Source: Campylobacter sp. RM16192 (GTDB taxonomy: Bacteria; Campylobacterota; Campylobacteria; Campylobacterales; Campylobacteraceae). From it: a DNA stretch of 64,000 nucleotides. Each line of letters opens with the position of its first letter. Within the stretch, counting starts at the first letter, position 1. Under the pieces are notes generated by a model. That model was given only the letters and a program-made list of their open reading frames with translations, made no database searches and was not told the origin of the DNA. The DNA is taken from NCBI RefSeq assembly GCF_004803855.2, contig NZ_CP012552.1, positions 1,785,720 to 1,849,719 of the forward strand, written 5' to 3'. The translations under genes and the position numbers were made by a program. This document shows positions 9,276 to 17,108 of this stretch, piece by piece.

Positions 9276-11393
9276 ATGAGCACCAAGATAACTCTATCGC
9301 TTGAAAATTTAACTTGCGCTAATTGCGCTACGAAGATCGAAGCGAAAATAGCAAAAATGCACGGTATCAAAGAGGCTAATTTAGACTTTTTGGGGCAAAA
9401 AATTTCAATAACAAGCGACAAAAAAATAAAGACAAATGAGTTTATCAAAGAAATTCAAGCCCTTGTTGACAGCATAGAAGACGGCGTTATCGTCACTCAA
9501 TACAAGCAAAAAAATGCTTCGCATGATCACGAAAATAACAATGTAAAAAATATAATTACAAAAATTGTCGTAGGCGGAGTGCTCTTTGCTATCGCGCTTA
9601 TGGCTCCTGCTAGCGAAACGCTTAAATTTGTGCTATTTTTAGCAAGCTACTTGATCATCGGCTGGAGTGTGCTTGCAAGCGCTGCTAAAAACATTGTAAA
9701 GGGACGAGTGTTTGATGAAAATTTCCTCATGGGCATAGCCACACTTGGAGCCTTTGCCATCAAAGAGTATCCAGAAGCCGTTGCTGTCATGCTCTTTTAT
9801 CAAGTAGGCGAGCTCTTTCAGGAGATGGCAGTAAACAAATCGCGCAAATCAATCGCCTCACTTATGGATATAAGACCTGATTTTGCAAATTTAAAGCTTG
9901 GAACACAGATACAAAAAGTCTCGCCTGAAAGCGTTAAAGTGGGCGATCTCATCATCGTAAAACCAGGCGAAAAGGTGCCGCTTGACGGAGAGATCATAGA
10001 GGGATTTTCTACTTTTGACACCTCGGCTCTTACAGGAGAATCGCTTCCAAAAGAGATCGGCATAGGAGAAAGTGCGCTAAGCGGCTATATAAACAAAAGC
10101 GCTCTGGTAACGATAAAAGTAAGCAAAATTTTTGCCGAATCAACAGTCTCAAAGATACTTGATCTCGTGCAAAATGCAAGCTCCAAAAAGTCAAAAACAG
10201 AAAATTTCATCACAAAATTTGCAAGGTATTACACTCCTGCAGTCGTTCTCGTCGCGTTCATGCTTGCATTTATTCCGCCGATTATTTTTAATGAAGAGTT
10301 CTCGGTTTGGGTCTATAAAGCGCTTGTATTTTTAGTTATCTCATGCCCTTGCGCGCTGGTTGTCTCTATCCCGCTTGGGTTTTTTGGCGGTATCGGTGGC
10401 GCTTCAAAGCACGGCATACTCATTAAGGGCGCAAACTATCTAGAAGCATTAAACAGCGTTGATACAGTCGTCTTTGATAAGACAGGAACGCTTACAAAAG
10501 GAGTTTTTAAAGTAAGCGAGATCAAACTGGACAGCAAAAATTCGCAAATAAAAAGCGAAGAAGAGTTGCTAAGGCTAGCAGCCCATGCGGAGTTTTTCTC
10601 AACCCATCCGATCGCAAATTCCATCGTAAAGGCATACGAAAGCAGAGGAGGCAAAATTAACGAACAAGACATCTTGAAATTTGAAGAGATAGCAGGGCAA
10701 GGCATAAAAGCAAGCATAAACGGCAAGGATATAGCTGCGGGCAATGCTAAATTTATGACTCTTCAAGGAGTTAAATTTGAAGTTTCAAACGAGCTTGGTA
10801 CAGTGGTTTACATAGCGATAAACGGCGAATTTGCAGGCAAATTTATAATAACGGATGAGCTAAAAATAGACACCAAAGAGGCGATTTTAAAGATCAAAAA
10901 AGAGGGTATAAAAGACACCGTAATGCTAACAGGAGATAGCAAAGAGATCGCGCAAGATGTCGCGGACAAACTCGGCATTGCGCAAGTTTTTTCAGAGCTT
11001 TTGCCGACACAAAAAGTCGAAAAACTAGAAGAAATTTTGGCCAAAAAAGCAGGGCAGGGCAAAGTGATGTTCGTAGGAGACGGTATAAATGACGCACCGG
11101 TGCTTGCAAGAGCCGATGTGGGCGTGGCTATGGGTGGAGTTGGAAGCGACGCGGCGATAGAGGCAGCCGATATCGTCATAATGAACGATGAGCCTTCAAA
11201 GATAGCAACCGCGCTTAAAATCGCCAAAAAAACGCGCGCGATCGTTTGGCAAAACATCATTTTCGCACTCGGCATAAAAGCCGCCATCATGATAATGGGA
11301 GCCTTAGGATACGCAACGATGTGGGGAGCTGTGTTTGGCGATGTAGGTGTGGCACTTATAGCGATACTGAATTCCGTTAGGGCGATGAGGTAA
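9276..11393 (+). CDS. cadA: Heavy-metal translocating P-type ATPase (Zn/Cd/Pb type)
   Basis: 705 residues. It exports divalent soft metals across the inner membrane using ATP. An N-terminal metal-binding domain carries CxxC at residues 14-17 (LTCANC). A short His/Asp stretch (HDHEN) follows near residue 85, then the membrane domain with CPC at residues 357-359, the phosphorylation site DKTGT at 401, and the hinge GDGINDAP. The CPC motif together with an ArsR/SmtB repressor points to Zn/Cd/Pb rather than Cu. It overlaps no other gene and ends 41 bases before the left end of the integrative element. Confidence 0.95.
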   Translation: MSTKITLSLENLTCANCATKIEAKIAKMHGIKEANLDFLGQKISITSDKKIKTNEFIKEIQALVDSIEDGVIVTQYKQKNASHDHENNNVKNIITKIVVGGVLFAIALMAPASETLKFVLFLASYLIIGWSVLASAAKNIVKGRVFDENFLMGIATLGAFAIKEYPEAVAVMLFYQVGELFQEMAVNKSRKSIASLMDIRPDFANLKLGTQIQKVSPESVKVGDLIIVKPGEKVPLDGEIIEGFSTFDTSALTGESLPKEIGIGESALSGYINKSALVTIKVSKIFAESTVSKILDLVQNASSKKSKTENFITKFARYYTPAVVLVAFMLAFIPPIIFNEEFSVWVYKALVFLVISCPCALVVSIPLGFFGGIGGASKHGILIKGANYLEALNSVDTVVFDKTGTLTKGVFKVSEIKLDSKNSQIKSEEELLRLAAHAEFFSTHPIANSIVKAYESRGGKINEQDILKFEEIAGQGIKASINGKDIAAGNAKFMTLQGVKFEVSNELGTVVYIAINGEFAGKFIITDELKIDTKEAILKIKKEGIKDTVMLTGDSKEIAQDVADKLGIAQVFSELLPTQKVEKLEEILAKKAGQGKVMFVGDGINDAPVLARADVGVAMGGVGSDAAIEAADIVIMNDEPSKIATALKIAKKTRAIVWQNIIFALGIKAAIMIMGALGYATMWGAVFGDVGVALIAILNSVRAMR

Positions 11394-11433
11394 ATTTTGG
11401 GTTATTTGTGAATTTTGAAATTGAATAAATAAA

Positions 11434-11451
11434 AAATGGTGGAGTTAAGCG
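11434..11451. repeat. attL-like end of the integrative element
   Basis: The 18-mer AAATGGTGGAGTTAAGCG occurs here and again at 24926-24943, where its last 15 bases are the 3' end (with CCA) of tRNA-Ala. Such a copy of a tRNA end at the far side of an island that has a tyrosine integrase next to the tRNA is the standard footprint of tRNA-targeted integration. Confidence 0.9.
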
Positions 11452-11764
11452 ATACCATAATATACCACTTAAATAACGTATTTATCGAACTTTTAAAGCA
11501 CTAAATACCCTTACATATTCGATAACATACTCAAGAAATAAGACACATATTTACAAAAATATTAATTATTTTTTTAAGAAAATAAATGTAAAAAAATGAG
11601 TTATGAAAAGTTTAGTTTTCAATACAATAGTTAAGTAATACCCTAAAATACGCTATCTTTATTTAGTTAAATATCTGTTTTTAAGTTTCGTTAGCTTAAA
11701 GTAGGTGTTTTGGTTTAAGATTTGATATGTTTCACAACTTTTTTAGCTCGAAACTTAATTAAGG
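11452..11764. other. Non-coding left end of the element
   Basis: About 310 AT-rich bases with no ORF I can support. It contains CCCTAAAATACG (11641-11652), a shorter copy of a 14-mer found three more times in the element. AAGTTTCG and CGAAACTT near its right end form a spaced inverted repeat before the Fic stop codon. Confidence 0.6.
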
Positions 11765-12886
11765 TTACACTCTTACAATATTTAATAACGGCTCAAAACT
11801 ATACATAGCTGAGCGCCTGCCTGATTGTTCTTCCAGTATACGCAAAAGTCCATTTTTTACAAGTTCTTTTGTAATTTTATTTGCAGTTTGCTTCGGAGCT
11901 AAACTTTGATTAATAAAATTACTGTTTCTAAAAACAGGATTTGTAAAAATAAAATCCAATGTGTTGATAACAAATTTATGATTTAAAATTTTGCCAAACT
12001 CTAGCTTCATTGCTTCATAAAGTTCTTTTATTTTTAATGCTGTGTCTAAATTTTTTTTAGCCTGTTGACTTACTGCTTCAAGAAAGAAGATAACCCAATC
12101 AGTCCAGTTGTCATATTCTGAAACATTTCTCATAGCATTTATGTATAAATCTTTATGCTCCTCAAAATATTCGCTTATGTAAAAATGTGGCTCGCTTAAA
12201 ATTTTATACTGCCAAAGCATAAGAGTTATTAGCATTCTGCCAATTCTGCCATTTCCGTCTTTAAATGGGTGTAATGCTTCAAATTCAATATGAGCCAAAG
12301 CTACTTTGATAAGTGGCAATTCATCACTGTTGACAATATAACTAAATAAATTTTGCATACCCTCTTGAATTTTTTCTGGACTTATTGGTATAAAAAGTAT
12401 TTTGTTCTGATGTGCTAAATAATTCTGTTCTGTTTTATATTCTCCTGGTGTTTTTGAAGCTCCACGTCCAACACTTAATAGTTTTTGATGTGTAGCTCTA
12501 ATTAAAAATTCATCGAGCTTGTATCCGTCATTTATTGAGTTTTGAGCATCAGATAAAGCAATACTATACAAGAAAGTTTCAATAACATCGGACCTTAAGC
12601 GTAAATTATTATTTTGCTCTCCCAAGTCAGCTTGATATTGCAATACTTCATCAAGAGTACTAATAGTACCTTCCATTCTTGACGATAATACGGCTTCTTT
12701 ATTTCTTAAAGGAGCCAAAAACAGCTCACTATTATGTATAGTTAAAATCATTTGGTCGTATCTAGCTAAAAGGTCAGTGGCTTTTACCAAGTAGGGCATT
12801 ATCTTTTTGTAGTCAATATTTTGAGGCGGAAATTTACCATAATGATATTTTACCGCTTCGCTTGTATCTAAATTTCTATTATTCAC
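11765..12886 (-). CDS. Fic-domain protein (class II AMPylator-like)
   Basis: 373 residues. The Fic motif HPFKDGNGRIGR is at residues 206-217, complete with catalytic His and phosphate-binding Gly/Arg. The inhibitory helix motif SxxxEG (S68, E72, G73 in SSRMEG) lies N-terminal, which defines class II Fic proteins. A C-terminal winged-helix-like region (about 310-370) is typical of the longer members. Such proteins transfer AMP or other nucleotidyl groups to target hydroxyls; the target here is unknown. It is the last gene before the left end of the element. A run of seven related repeats lies in its upstream region and may serve in its control. Confidence 0.93.
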   Translation of the reverse strand: MNNRNLDTSEAVKYHYGKFPPQNIDYKKIMPYLVKATDLLARYDQMILTIHNSELFLAPLRNKEAVLSSRMEGTISTLDEVLQYQADLGEQNNNLRLRSDVIETFLYSIALSDAQNSINDGYKLDEFLIRATHQKLLSVGRGASKTPGEYKTEQNYLAHQNKILFIPISPEKIQEGMQNLFSYIVNSDELPLIKVALAHIEFEALHPFKDGNGRIGRMLITLMLWQYKILSEPHFYISEYFEEHKDLYINAMRNVSEYDNWTDWVIFFLEAVSQQAKKNLDTALKIKELYEAMKLEFGKILNHKFVINTLDFIFTNPVFRNSNFINQSLAPKQTANKITKELVKNGLLRILEEQSGRRSAMYSFEPLLNIVRV

Positions 12887-12921
12887 TCTACAACCTCATC
12901 ATTTTTTTTGAATTGTATATG

Positions 12922-13080
12922 TTTTTGTATTAAATTTCAATAGTCAATGCCTTTTGTGTATTAAAATTAAGCTTTTTTGTATACACAAACTATTTTGTGT
13001 ATAAATTTGAATAGACAAAACTATTTGTGTATTAAAATTTGAATTATTTGTATACACAAATTGAATATTTTGTATCTTAA
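12922..13080. repeat. Seven TTTTGTGTAT-type repeats upstream of fic
   Basis: Copies of a T-rich core TTTTGT(G)TAT with variable tails begin near 12924, 12952, 12975, 12993, 13024, 13047 and 13068, spaced 18 to 31 bases. Two copies read TTTGTATACACAAA, so they are partly palindromic. They lie 40-190 bases before the fic start codon. They could be operator sites for fic or replication iterons; the sequence cannot decide. Confidence 0.7.
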
Positions 13081-13135
13081 CCGCTAAAGGCTTATGAAAT
13101 TATTAGCCTGATTTTCTGTCATCTTATAGGGAATT

Positions 13136-13165
13136 TTGACAAGTTAATTTATGCTTAGATATAAT
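13136..13165 (+). promoter_or_regulatory. Sigma-70 promoter for a small hydrophobic ORF
   Basis: TTGACA (13136-13141), 18-bp spacer, TATAAT (13160-13165): both hexamers are perfect consensus. Transcription would start near 13172, about 45 bases before the 23-codon ORF at 13216. Confidence 0.75.
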
Positions 13166-13215
13166 TACCACAAAGCAGTAATGCTTCAATATCTAGAAAA
13201 AATAAAGGACTTGCA

Positions 13216-13287
13216 ATGGAGATTATAGAGTCAATATTTTACATAATAATATTTATTGCAATTGTTCAGATAATAGGATTTTTTTAG
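13216..13287 (+). CDS. Small hydrophobic peptide, 23 residues
   Basis: ATG at 13216 preceded by AAAGGAC at good spacing; product MEIIESIFYIIIFIAIVQ followed by IIGFF. After three acidic residues the peptide is one hydrophobic segment long enough to span a membrane. It sits behind a consensus promoter and is followed by a short hairpin with a T-run (around 13295-13317). Peptides of this kind are found as type I toxins or as small membrane regulators. I know of no family match, and no antisense RNA can be proved from sequence. Confidence 0.5.
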   Translation: MEIIESIFYIIIFIAIVQIIGFF

Positions 13288-13853
13288 TTCAAGCAGGCAA
13301 ATATAAGCCCGTTTTTATATTTACTCTACACTTTTCAAAGCTTGTGAATTTATTTTTTGCCTATTCTATCTCTCAGTCTTTGATTATATTTTCTTTGTAT
13401 TTTTAAAGCTTTTTGTAGTTAGTTATTTTTAATGTAGTGATTAAAGATAATCAAGGTTGTTAGCTCAATCATTTTAGCCTTTCGGGTCCTTTGTAGTTAG
13501 TAGGGTTTGTAGGGGTCGGCAGAGCCCCGAAAGAAAATTCTCCGTCAAAATCTAGAAATTTTTCCACACTTTGGCAAGGTTTGCGACTAGTCGCAATTTT
13601 ACTCAAAGCGTGTATTTTTGTCAAGTTGCGTCATTATTTATACTTCAAAGTCTGCAAACTTATTTATTGCATTTTAGCTTTATTAAAAACCGCCTGAAAT
13701 GCTAAATGCTCGGCTGATACCAAGCATAAGATTATCGCCCTTATGCTGGCGCTTCCCTTATCTACCTTTTAAAAGCCGTTCAGGTCTTTCACCCTTTAAA
13801 GGTACAACAGGCTTAATCGATGGGGTCTTTACTGCTGCCCCCCCTTGTTAAAA
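13288..13853. other. Non-coding stretch with palindromes
   Basis: No ORF I can support. It holds a hairpin GGGGTC...GCCCC (about 13514-13530), a perfect 16-bp palindrome TTGCGACTAGTCGCAA (13581-13596), a hairpin AGCATAAG...CTTATGCT (13733-13757) and a C7 run near 13839. The number of strong dyads suggests a replication, transfer or regulatory site rather than spacer. Confidence 0.6.
13581..13596. repeat. Perfect 16-bp palindrome
   Basis: TTGCGACTAGTCGCAA reads the same on both strands and is GC-richer than its surroundings. It could be the operator of a dimeric regulator, a nicking or dimer-resolution site. Role unknown. Confidence 0.8.
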
Positions 13854-14135
13854 CTATCTAGCTTGACTTGATCCGCCGTGCCACCGATATGAGCCTTTAG
13901 GCTTTGCTTGCTCGAGCTTGTCGATTAGCTCTTTTAAATGTTCGTTTTGCTTATCCAGGTATTGGCACTCTTTAGCATAGTAGTTAAAAGCACAATAAGC
14001 CTGATAGCCTGCTTGGTATGTGGCTTCTAGTTTGTTTAACCCTTTTGCCTCTCGCTTTGCTATCTCGTAGGCAAATTTAGCCTTTGCGCTCTTATCCTCT
14101 AGCATAGCGTTAATGTATTTCGCTTGTTTTGTCAT
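13854..14135 (-). CDS. Hypothetical protein
   Basis: 93 residues, charged, mostly predicted helical, with a Lys/Glu-rich centre (LDKQNEHLKELIDKLEQAK) that may form a short coiled coil. Its start overlaps the end of the upstream minus-strand gene by 26 bases, so both are probably co-expressed. I do not recognise a family. It belongs to the small-gene operon of the element. Confidence 0.6.
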   Translation of the reverse strand: MTKQAKYINAMLEDKSAKAKFAYEIAKREAKGLNKLEATYQAGYQAYCAFNYYAKECQYLDKQNEHLKELIDKLEQAKPKGSYRWHGGSSQAR

Positions 14136-14490
14136 TGTCTTCCCCTAATACGTATCTGTCAATAAAGCCTATTATTTCGTCTTGTATGCGTTCAACTTCC
14201 AGAATAAATATTTTGGTAAATATTTTCAAGTTCTCAACTTCAATATTTTGATTTACTATCCGCATAAATTCCTTTTGGGTTTCTAGCTCTTGCAGATATT
14301 CACTCGTTTTAATAATAAGCTCTCTTGGTGCTTCGTTGTAGTCTTTTTTGGCTTCAAACTCTTTTGCCATTGCTCCGGCTGTTAGCTTTGCCTTTTCTTT
14401 ATCCGTCTTTAGTAGCCCTCTAACGTTAAAAGCCTTATTGTTAGCTTTTAAAACTTCCTTGCTTGCTTGATAAAAATGCTCTTTACTCAT
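14110..14490 (-). CDS. Hypothetical protein
   Basis: 126 residues, highly charged and helical, without membrane segments or recognisable motif (MSKEHFYQASKEVLKANNKAF at the start). It overlaps the downstream gene by 26 bases, and a 33-codon ORF ends 3 bases before its start. Role unknown. Confidence 0.6.
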   Translation of the reverse strand: MSKEHFYQASKEVLKANNKAFNVRGLLKTDKEKAKLTAGAMAKEFEAKKDYNEAPRELIIKTSEYLQELETQKEFMRIVNQNIEVENLKIFTKIFILEVERIQDEIIGFIDRYVLGEDNDKTSEIH

Positions 14491-14493
14491 CGC

Positions 14494-14595
14494 TTACCCT
14501 TTAAATGATCTTACAAAGATAATAAAGTCTTTGATTGTTAAGCCCTCACGGCAACCGATAATGGATTGATAAAATTTAAACTCTTGATAGGTCAT
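14494..14595 (-). CDS. Hypothetical small protein, 33 residues
   Basis: ATG at 14595 preceded by GAAGGA at ideal distance; product starts MTYQEFKFYQSIIGCREGLT and ends VRSFKG. It fits into the run of minus-strand genes, ending 3 bases before the next start. The strong ribosome binding site and tight packing support it; no family recognised. Confidence 0.5.
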   Translation of the reverse strand: MTYQEFKFYQSIIGCREGLTIKDFIIFVRSFKG

Positions 14596-14638
14596 TTTTT
14601 ATCCTTCTTAATATGTTGTAGTCCTGATGTTGTGATTT

Positions 14639-14875
14639 TCATTTAATCTCCTTTGCTTCTTTGGTTTTTCTGTCTGCATAAGCTTTTATTTCGTCTGCTA
14701 TGTCATCTATTAAGCAACTTAAAAAATAATGTGTTTCGCAGTCTCTGTTGTGATTAATGCCTACTCCTTTTGTATGATACGGCAAAGCGTGGGTAATATG
14801 GGATATTGCATTAAGTGCAGGTATTATCTCATCAACTAAATCTACTTCGTTCTCTATTTCAAACGTTAGTTTCAT
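14639..14875 (-). CDS. Hypothetical protein
   Basis: 78 residues, acidic, predicted helical, preceded by AAAGGAGACC. No known domain seen. It is part of the minus-strand series of small genes between the repressor-like gene and fic. Confidence 0.55.
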   Translation of the reverse strand: MKLTFEIENEVDLVDEIIPALNAISHITHALPYHTKGVGINHNRDCETHYFLSCLIDDIADEIKAYADRKTKEAKEIK

Positions 14876-14904
14876 TTGGTCTCCTTTGATGTTGATTTCA
14901 CAAT

Positions 14905-15078
14905 TTATTTAATGTCTTGCTCTATTGATAGCAAGGTTTCATTTACTAAAAGAGCTATGCCGTCTAGGTTGTCATCGGTTAAATTGCCGTTTCTAAGGTC
15001 AAAACCGATAAGGCTATTAAGCATAACTCTTAATCCGCTAACTCTCAATGCCGTTTCCTCGTAGTCGTATGAAGTCAT
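14905..15078 (-). CDS. Hypothetical small protein, 57 residues
   Basis: ATG at 15078 with AAAGGAACTAAA upstream; product starts MTSYDYEETALRVSGLRVML and ends LLSIEQDIK. It is the first gene of the minus-strand small-gene run and is divergent from the repressor-like gene at 15219, with the operator-like repeats between. No family recognised. Confidence 0.6.
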   Translation of the reverse strand: MTSYDYEETALRVSGLRVMLNSLIGFDLRNGNLTDDNLDGIALLVNETLLSIEQDIK

Positions 15079-15095
15079 TTTAGTTCCTTTAAGCT

Positions 15096-15203
15096 ACTTA
15101 TTTAAGTTTATTTATTATAAATTATATACTTATATAAATATTTTGTCAAGCAATACTATACTTATTTAAATATGTTTTGATATAATACGATAATTAAATA
15201 AGT
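15096..15203. promoter_or_regulatory. Divergent control region with four operator-like sites
   Basis: Four copies of ACTTATTTAAGT or close variants lie at 15096-15107, 15128-15139, 15160-15171 and (reverse) 15192-15203, spaced about 32 bases centre to centre. The first is an inverted repeat ACTTA-TT-TAAGT. An extended -10 TGATATAAT (15178-15186) serves the plus-strand gene at 15219. The regular spacing of three helical turns fits cooperative binding of a repressor. Confidence 0.7.
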
Positions 15204-15218
15204 ATAAAAGGCTAACAT

Positions 15219-15422
15219 ATGGATAAACAAGAATTTAATGAATTGCTAAAAAGGGTTAATTTAACAAAAAAGGAATTTGCGGAGCTTGTGGGGGTTTTGC
15301 CTACTTCAGTTAATAATTGGGGTTCATCTCAAAATATTCCATATTGGGTAGAAACTTGGTTATTAAACTACGAAAAATCAAACCGATATGAAAAAATAAA
15401 AGAGCTTACTAAAGATATTTAA
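15219..15422 (+). CDS. Small helix-turn-helix repressor-like protein
   Basis: 67 residues. The stretch NLTKKEFAELVGVLPTSVNNW reads as a helix-turn-helix of phage-repressor type. It is the only clearly plus-strand regulator gene of the element and is transcribed away from the minus-strand small genes, with four operator-like repeats in between. It probably controls the divergent promoters, much like a Cro/CI-type switch; this is inferred from layout. Confidence 0.7.
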   Translation: MDKQEFNELLKRVNLTKKEFAELVGVLPTSVNNWGSSQNIPYWVETWLLNYEKSNRYEKIKELTKDI

Positions 15423-15468
15423 CCTCATCACTTACTTTTTAACCTCTCTTGTATTTTCCCCTAAAGAT

Positions 15469-15640
15469 TGATAAAATAGCTCCTTAGCAATAAGTGAACG
15501 TGCATCTGCACCAGCCGTCAGTCCGACCCGACTATTGTCGGCACGTTGGAGTGTAGGGTGAGGCGCCCCTACCACTTATTGCCTCTACTTTAAAGCAAAG
15601 ACATATAATCGTAAGGGTGTCGGTAGTAGCTACCGCCTTT
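15469..15640 (+). ncRNA. Candidate structured RNA with a three-way junction
   Basis: An extended -10 TGATAAAAT (15469-15477) would start RNA near 15484. From 15487 the sequence folds into a closing helix GCAATAAGTG/CACTTATTGC (15487-15496 with 15573-15582). A 7-bp helix AACGTGC/GCACGTT (15497-15503 with 15541-15547) and a 6-bp helix GTAGGG/CCCTAC (15553-15558 with 15567-15572) lie inside it. The inner helices abut the closing helix without linkers. A GC-rich hairpin CGGTAG-TAG-CTACCG (15621-15635) then T-rich sequence may end it. No ORF fits. Identity unknown; it could also be a DNA-level replication site. Confidence 0.5.
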
Positions 15641-16060
15641 AAATCCTACTCTTTAATAAATCTTTAATACTTGCCTTTTTGTCGTTACCCCATAGCAAAA
15701 ATAACACTACCTCGTATCAAATAGCATAATCAAGCCCTCTAATCCCTTTTAACCTTTAAAGGCATAATCTATCGTCTTGATTATTATTCGTTAAATATCG
15801 GCTCTCTTTTGCTCGTCTAGCCGTCTAAGTTAAAGTTAGGTAGCTTTGTATCTTTTGGCTTATTCTTTGATCTGACTACCAAACTATCATAAAAGCGATA
15901 TTTGCCTTTAAAAATAGGGTAAATTTGTGCTTATTTGATCTTGTGGTTTTGATGTCATTAGACTTCAAAAAATGTCAATGTAGTTTTAAAACATAAGCAG
16001 TTATTTATATTGAATTGCTATAATTTCATAGCAATTCGAGGTGGCACTTATCGCCACCAC
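15641..16060. other. Intergenic stretch without visible gene
   Basis: About 420 bases in which I see no ORF with a ribosome binding site and no clear repeat or hairpin. Confidence 0.5.
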
Positions 16061-16585
16061 TTATTTGAAGTAATCTTTTAATCCCTCATCAAAACAATCC
16101 AAAACATCATCAATAAATGTTTCTAGCATATCAGGCATTATTCCTACTATTTTATTATTTAGCCTGGTTGATATTCTTGGTGCTTTAGCTTCATTAAGCT
16201 TGTAAAGGTTTTCAAAATGGAAAGCTCGATTGCGTATAGTCAAAAGCAAAGAGTAGCATATTTGAACTTTTTGAAAATTTGGCATTGATGACTTACCATG
16301 TATATTAAACTTTGAATATTTACGAAAATCGATAACTTTTAAATCCACCAAGCTATTATGTATTTTTTTATCATCAATTACTTTTACCCAATATCCAAAA
16401 GTTTGCCTAGATATGAATGTGTCATCATCAATATTTAAAATCTTAGCTACTTTATTGCGAGTAACAATCTCTAAAATACCAAGCTTTGGGGCTAGTTTTT
16501 GCATTAATAAAAAATTATCCCTATGTTCCGTTTCGCTTGTGTAATTGCTCAATCTCTTATTTGAAAATAGTTCTGCCGAGTTCAT
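16061..16585 (-). CDS. HEPN/Abi-like protein
   Basis: 174 residues. The segment LLLTIRNRAFHFENLYK contains R118-x4-H123, the signature of HEPN ribonucleases and of Abi_2-like abortive infection proteins, in the usual context of a helix followed by an Asn/Leu-rich stretch. The N-terminal half (residues 1-60) has the appearance of the Abi family's helical start. Proteins of this type cut RNA or block translation upon phage infection. It stands alone with non-coding DNA on both sides, a common setting for cargo defence genes. Assignment rests on the motif. Confidence 0.65.
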   Translation of the reverse strand: MNSAELFSNKRLSNYTSETEHRDNFLLMQKLAPKLGILEIVTRNKVAKILNIDDDTFISRQTFGYWVKVIDDKKIHNSLVDLKVIDFRKYSKFNIHGKSSMPNFQKVQICYSLLLTIRNRAFHFENLYKLNEAKAPRISTRLNNKIVGIMPDMLETFIDDVLDCFDEGLKDYFK

Positions 16586-17042
16586 AAAAACCTTGATTAT
16601 TTTTTGATTTGAATTATATAAAATTTATGCTTTAATACAATGCTTCTTAGCTTAGTATACCTTTTAAACACAAAATAAAGCCCGTAGAGAGCTTTTAGCC
16701 TTTTTTAATACTTTGGTATTGTTTGATGTCTTTTTATTGATTGTAGGGACTGGTTTTTACTACTTTTAATTTGATTGTAGCTTTTATTTTGGGTTGGGCT
16801 GTTTTTTCATTTTACCGATAAACTTAATCATTGCTTAAAAGTATTATAGTTATCAATAGTATTACAAGCAAGTAATACTATTTTTTGCTTTAAAATACCG
16901 TATTTTAGGGGCTTTAATGTGTCATCTTTGCTAATAGTATTACAGTATTACTTTAAGGGGATAATGTCCACCGATAAAAGAAAAACCTATAAAAGATAAA
17001 AAGCTTAATAGTGTGGTAATACTGTAATACTATCAAAGAGAA
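16586..17042. other. Non-coding region with iterons
   Basis: About 450 bases without ORF. The right half holds the GTAATACT iterons described separately, and the 14-mer CGTATTTTAGGGGC (16899-16912) of the element's dispersed repeat. Confidence 0.6.
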
Positions 17043-17098
17043 AAGCCCTAAAATAGGGCTTAAAAAAGTATTACATATAAGTAATACTATGTAATACT
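16858..17098. repeat. Iteron cluster A: nine copies of GTAATACT/AGTATTAC
   Basis: Perfect 8-mers start at 16858, 16872, 16936, 16944, 17016, 17024, 17068, 17081 and 17091, partly as head-to-tail pairs (16936/16944 and 17016/17024) and partly as inverted pairs. They lie just downstream of the truncated ATPase gene. The arrangement is typical of replication-initiator or regulator binding sites. Confidence 0.85.
17043..17062 (-). terminator. Terminator of the truncated ATPase gene
   Basis: AAGCCCTA-AAA-TAGGGCTT is a perfect 8-bp hairpin; read on the minus strand it is followed by a T-rich stretch (TTTTCTC). It lies 47 bases past the stop codon of the ATPase remnant. Confidence 0.65.
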
Positions 17099-17108
17099 AT
17101 AATACTTT

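Noticed and set aside
10132..10335. Open frames antisense to or overlapping cadA, also those within rnj, flgE and ilvD
   Set aside because: They lie wholly inside well-supported genes, have no ribosome binding site and no family-like sequence.
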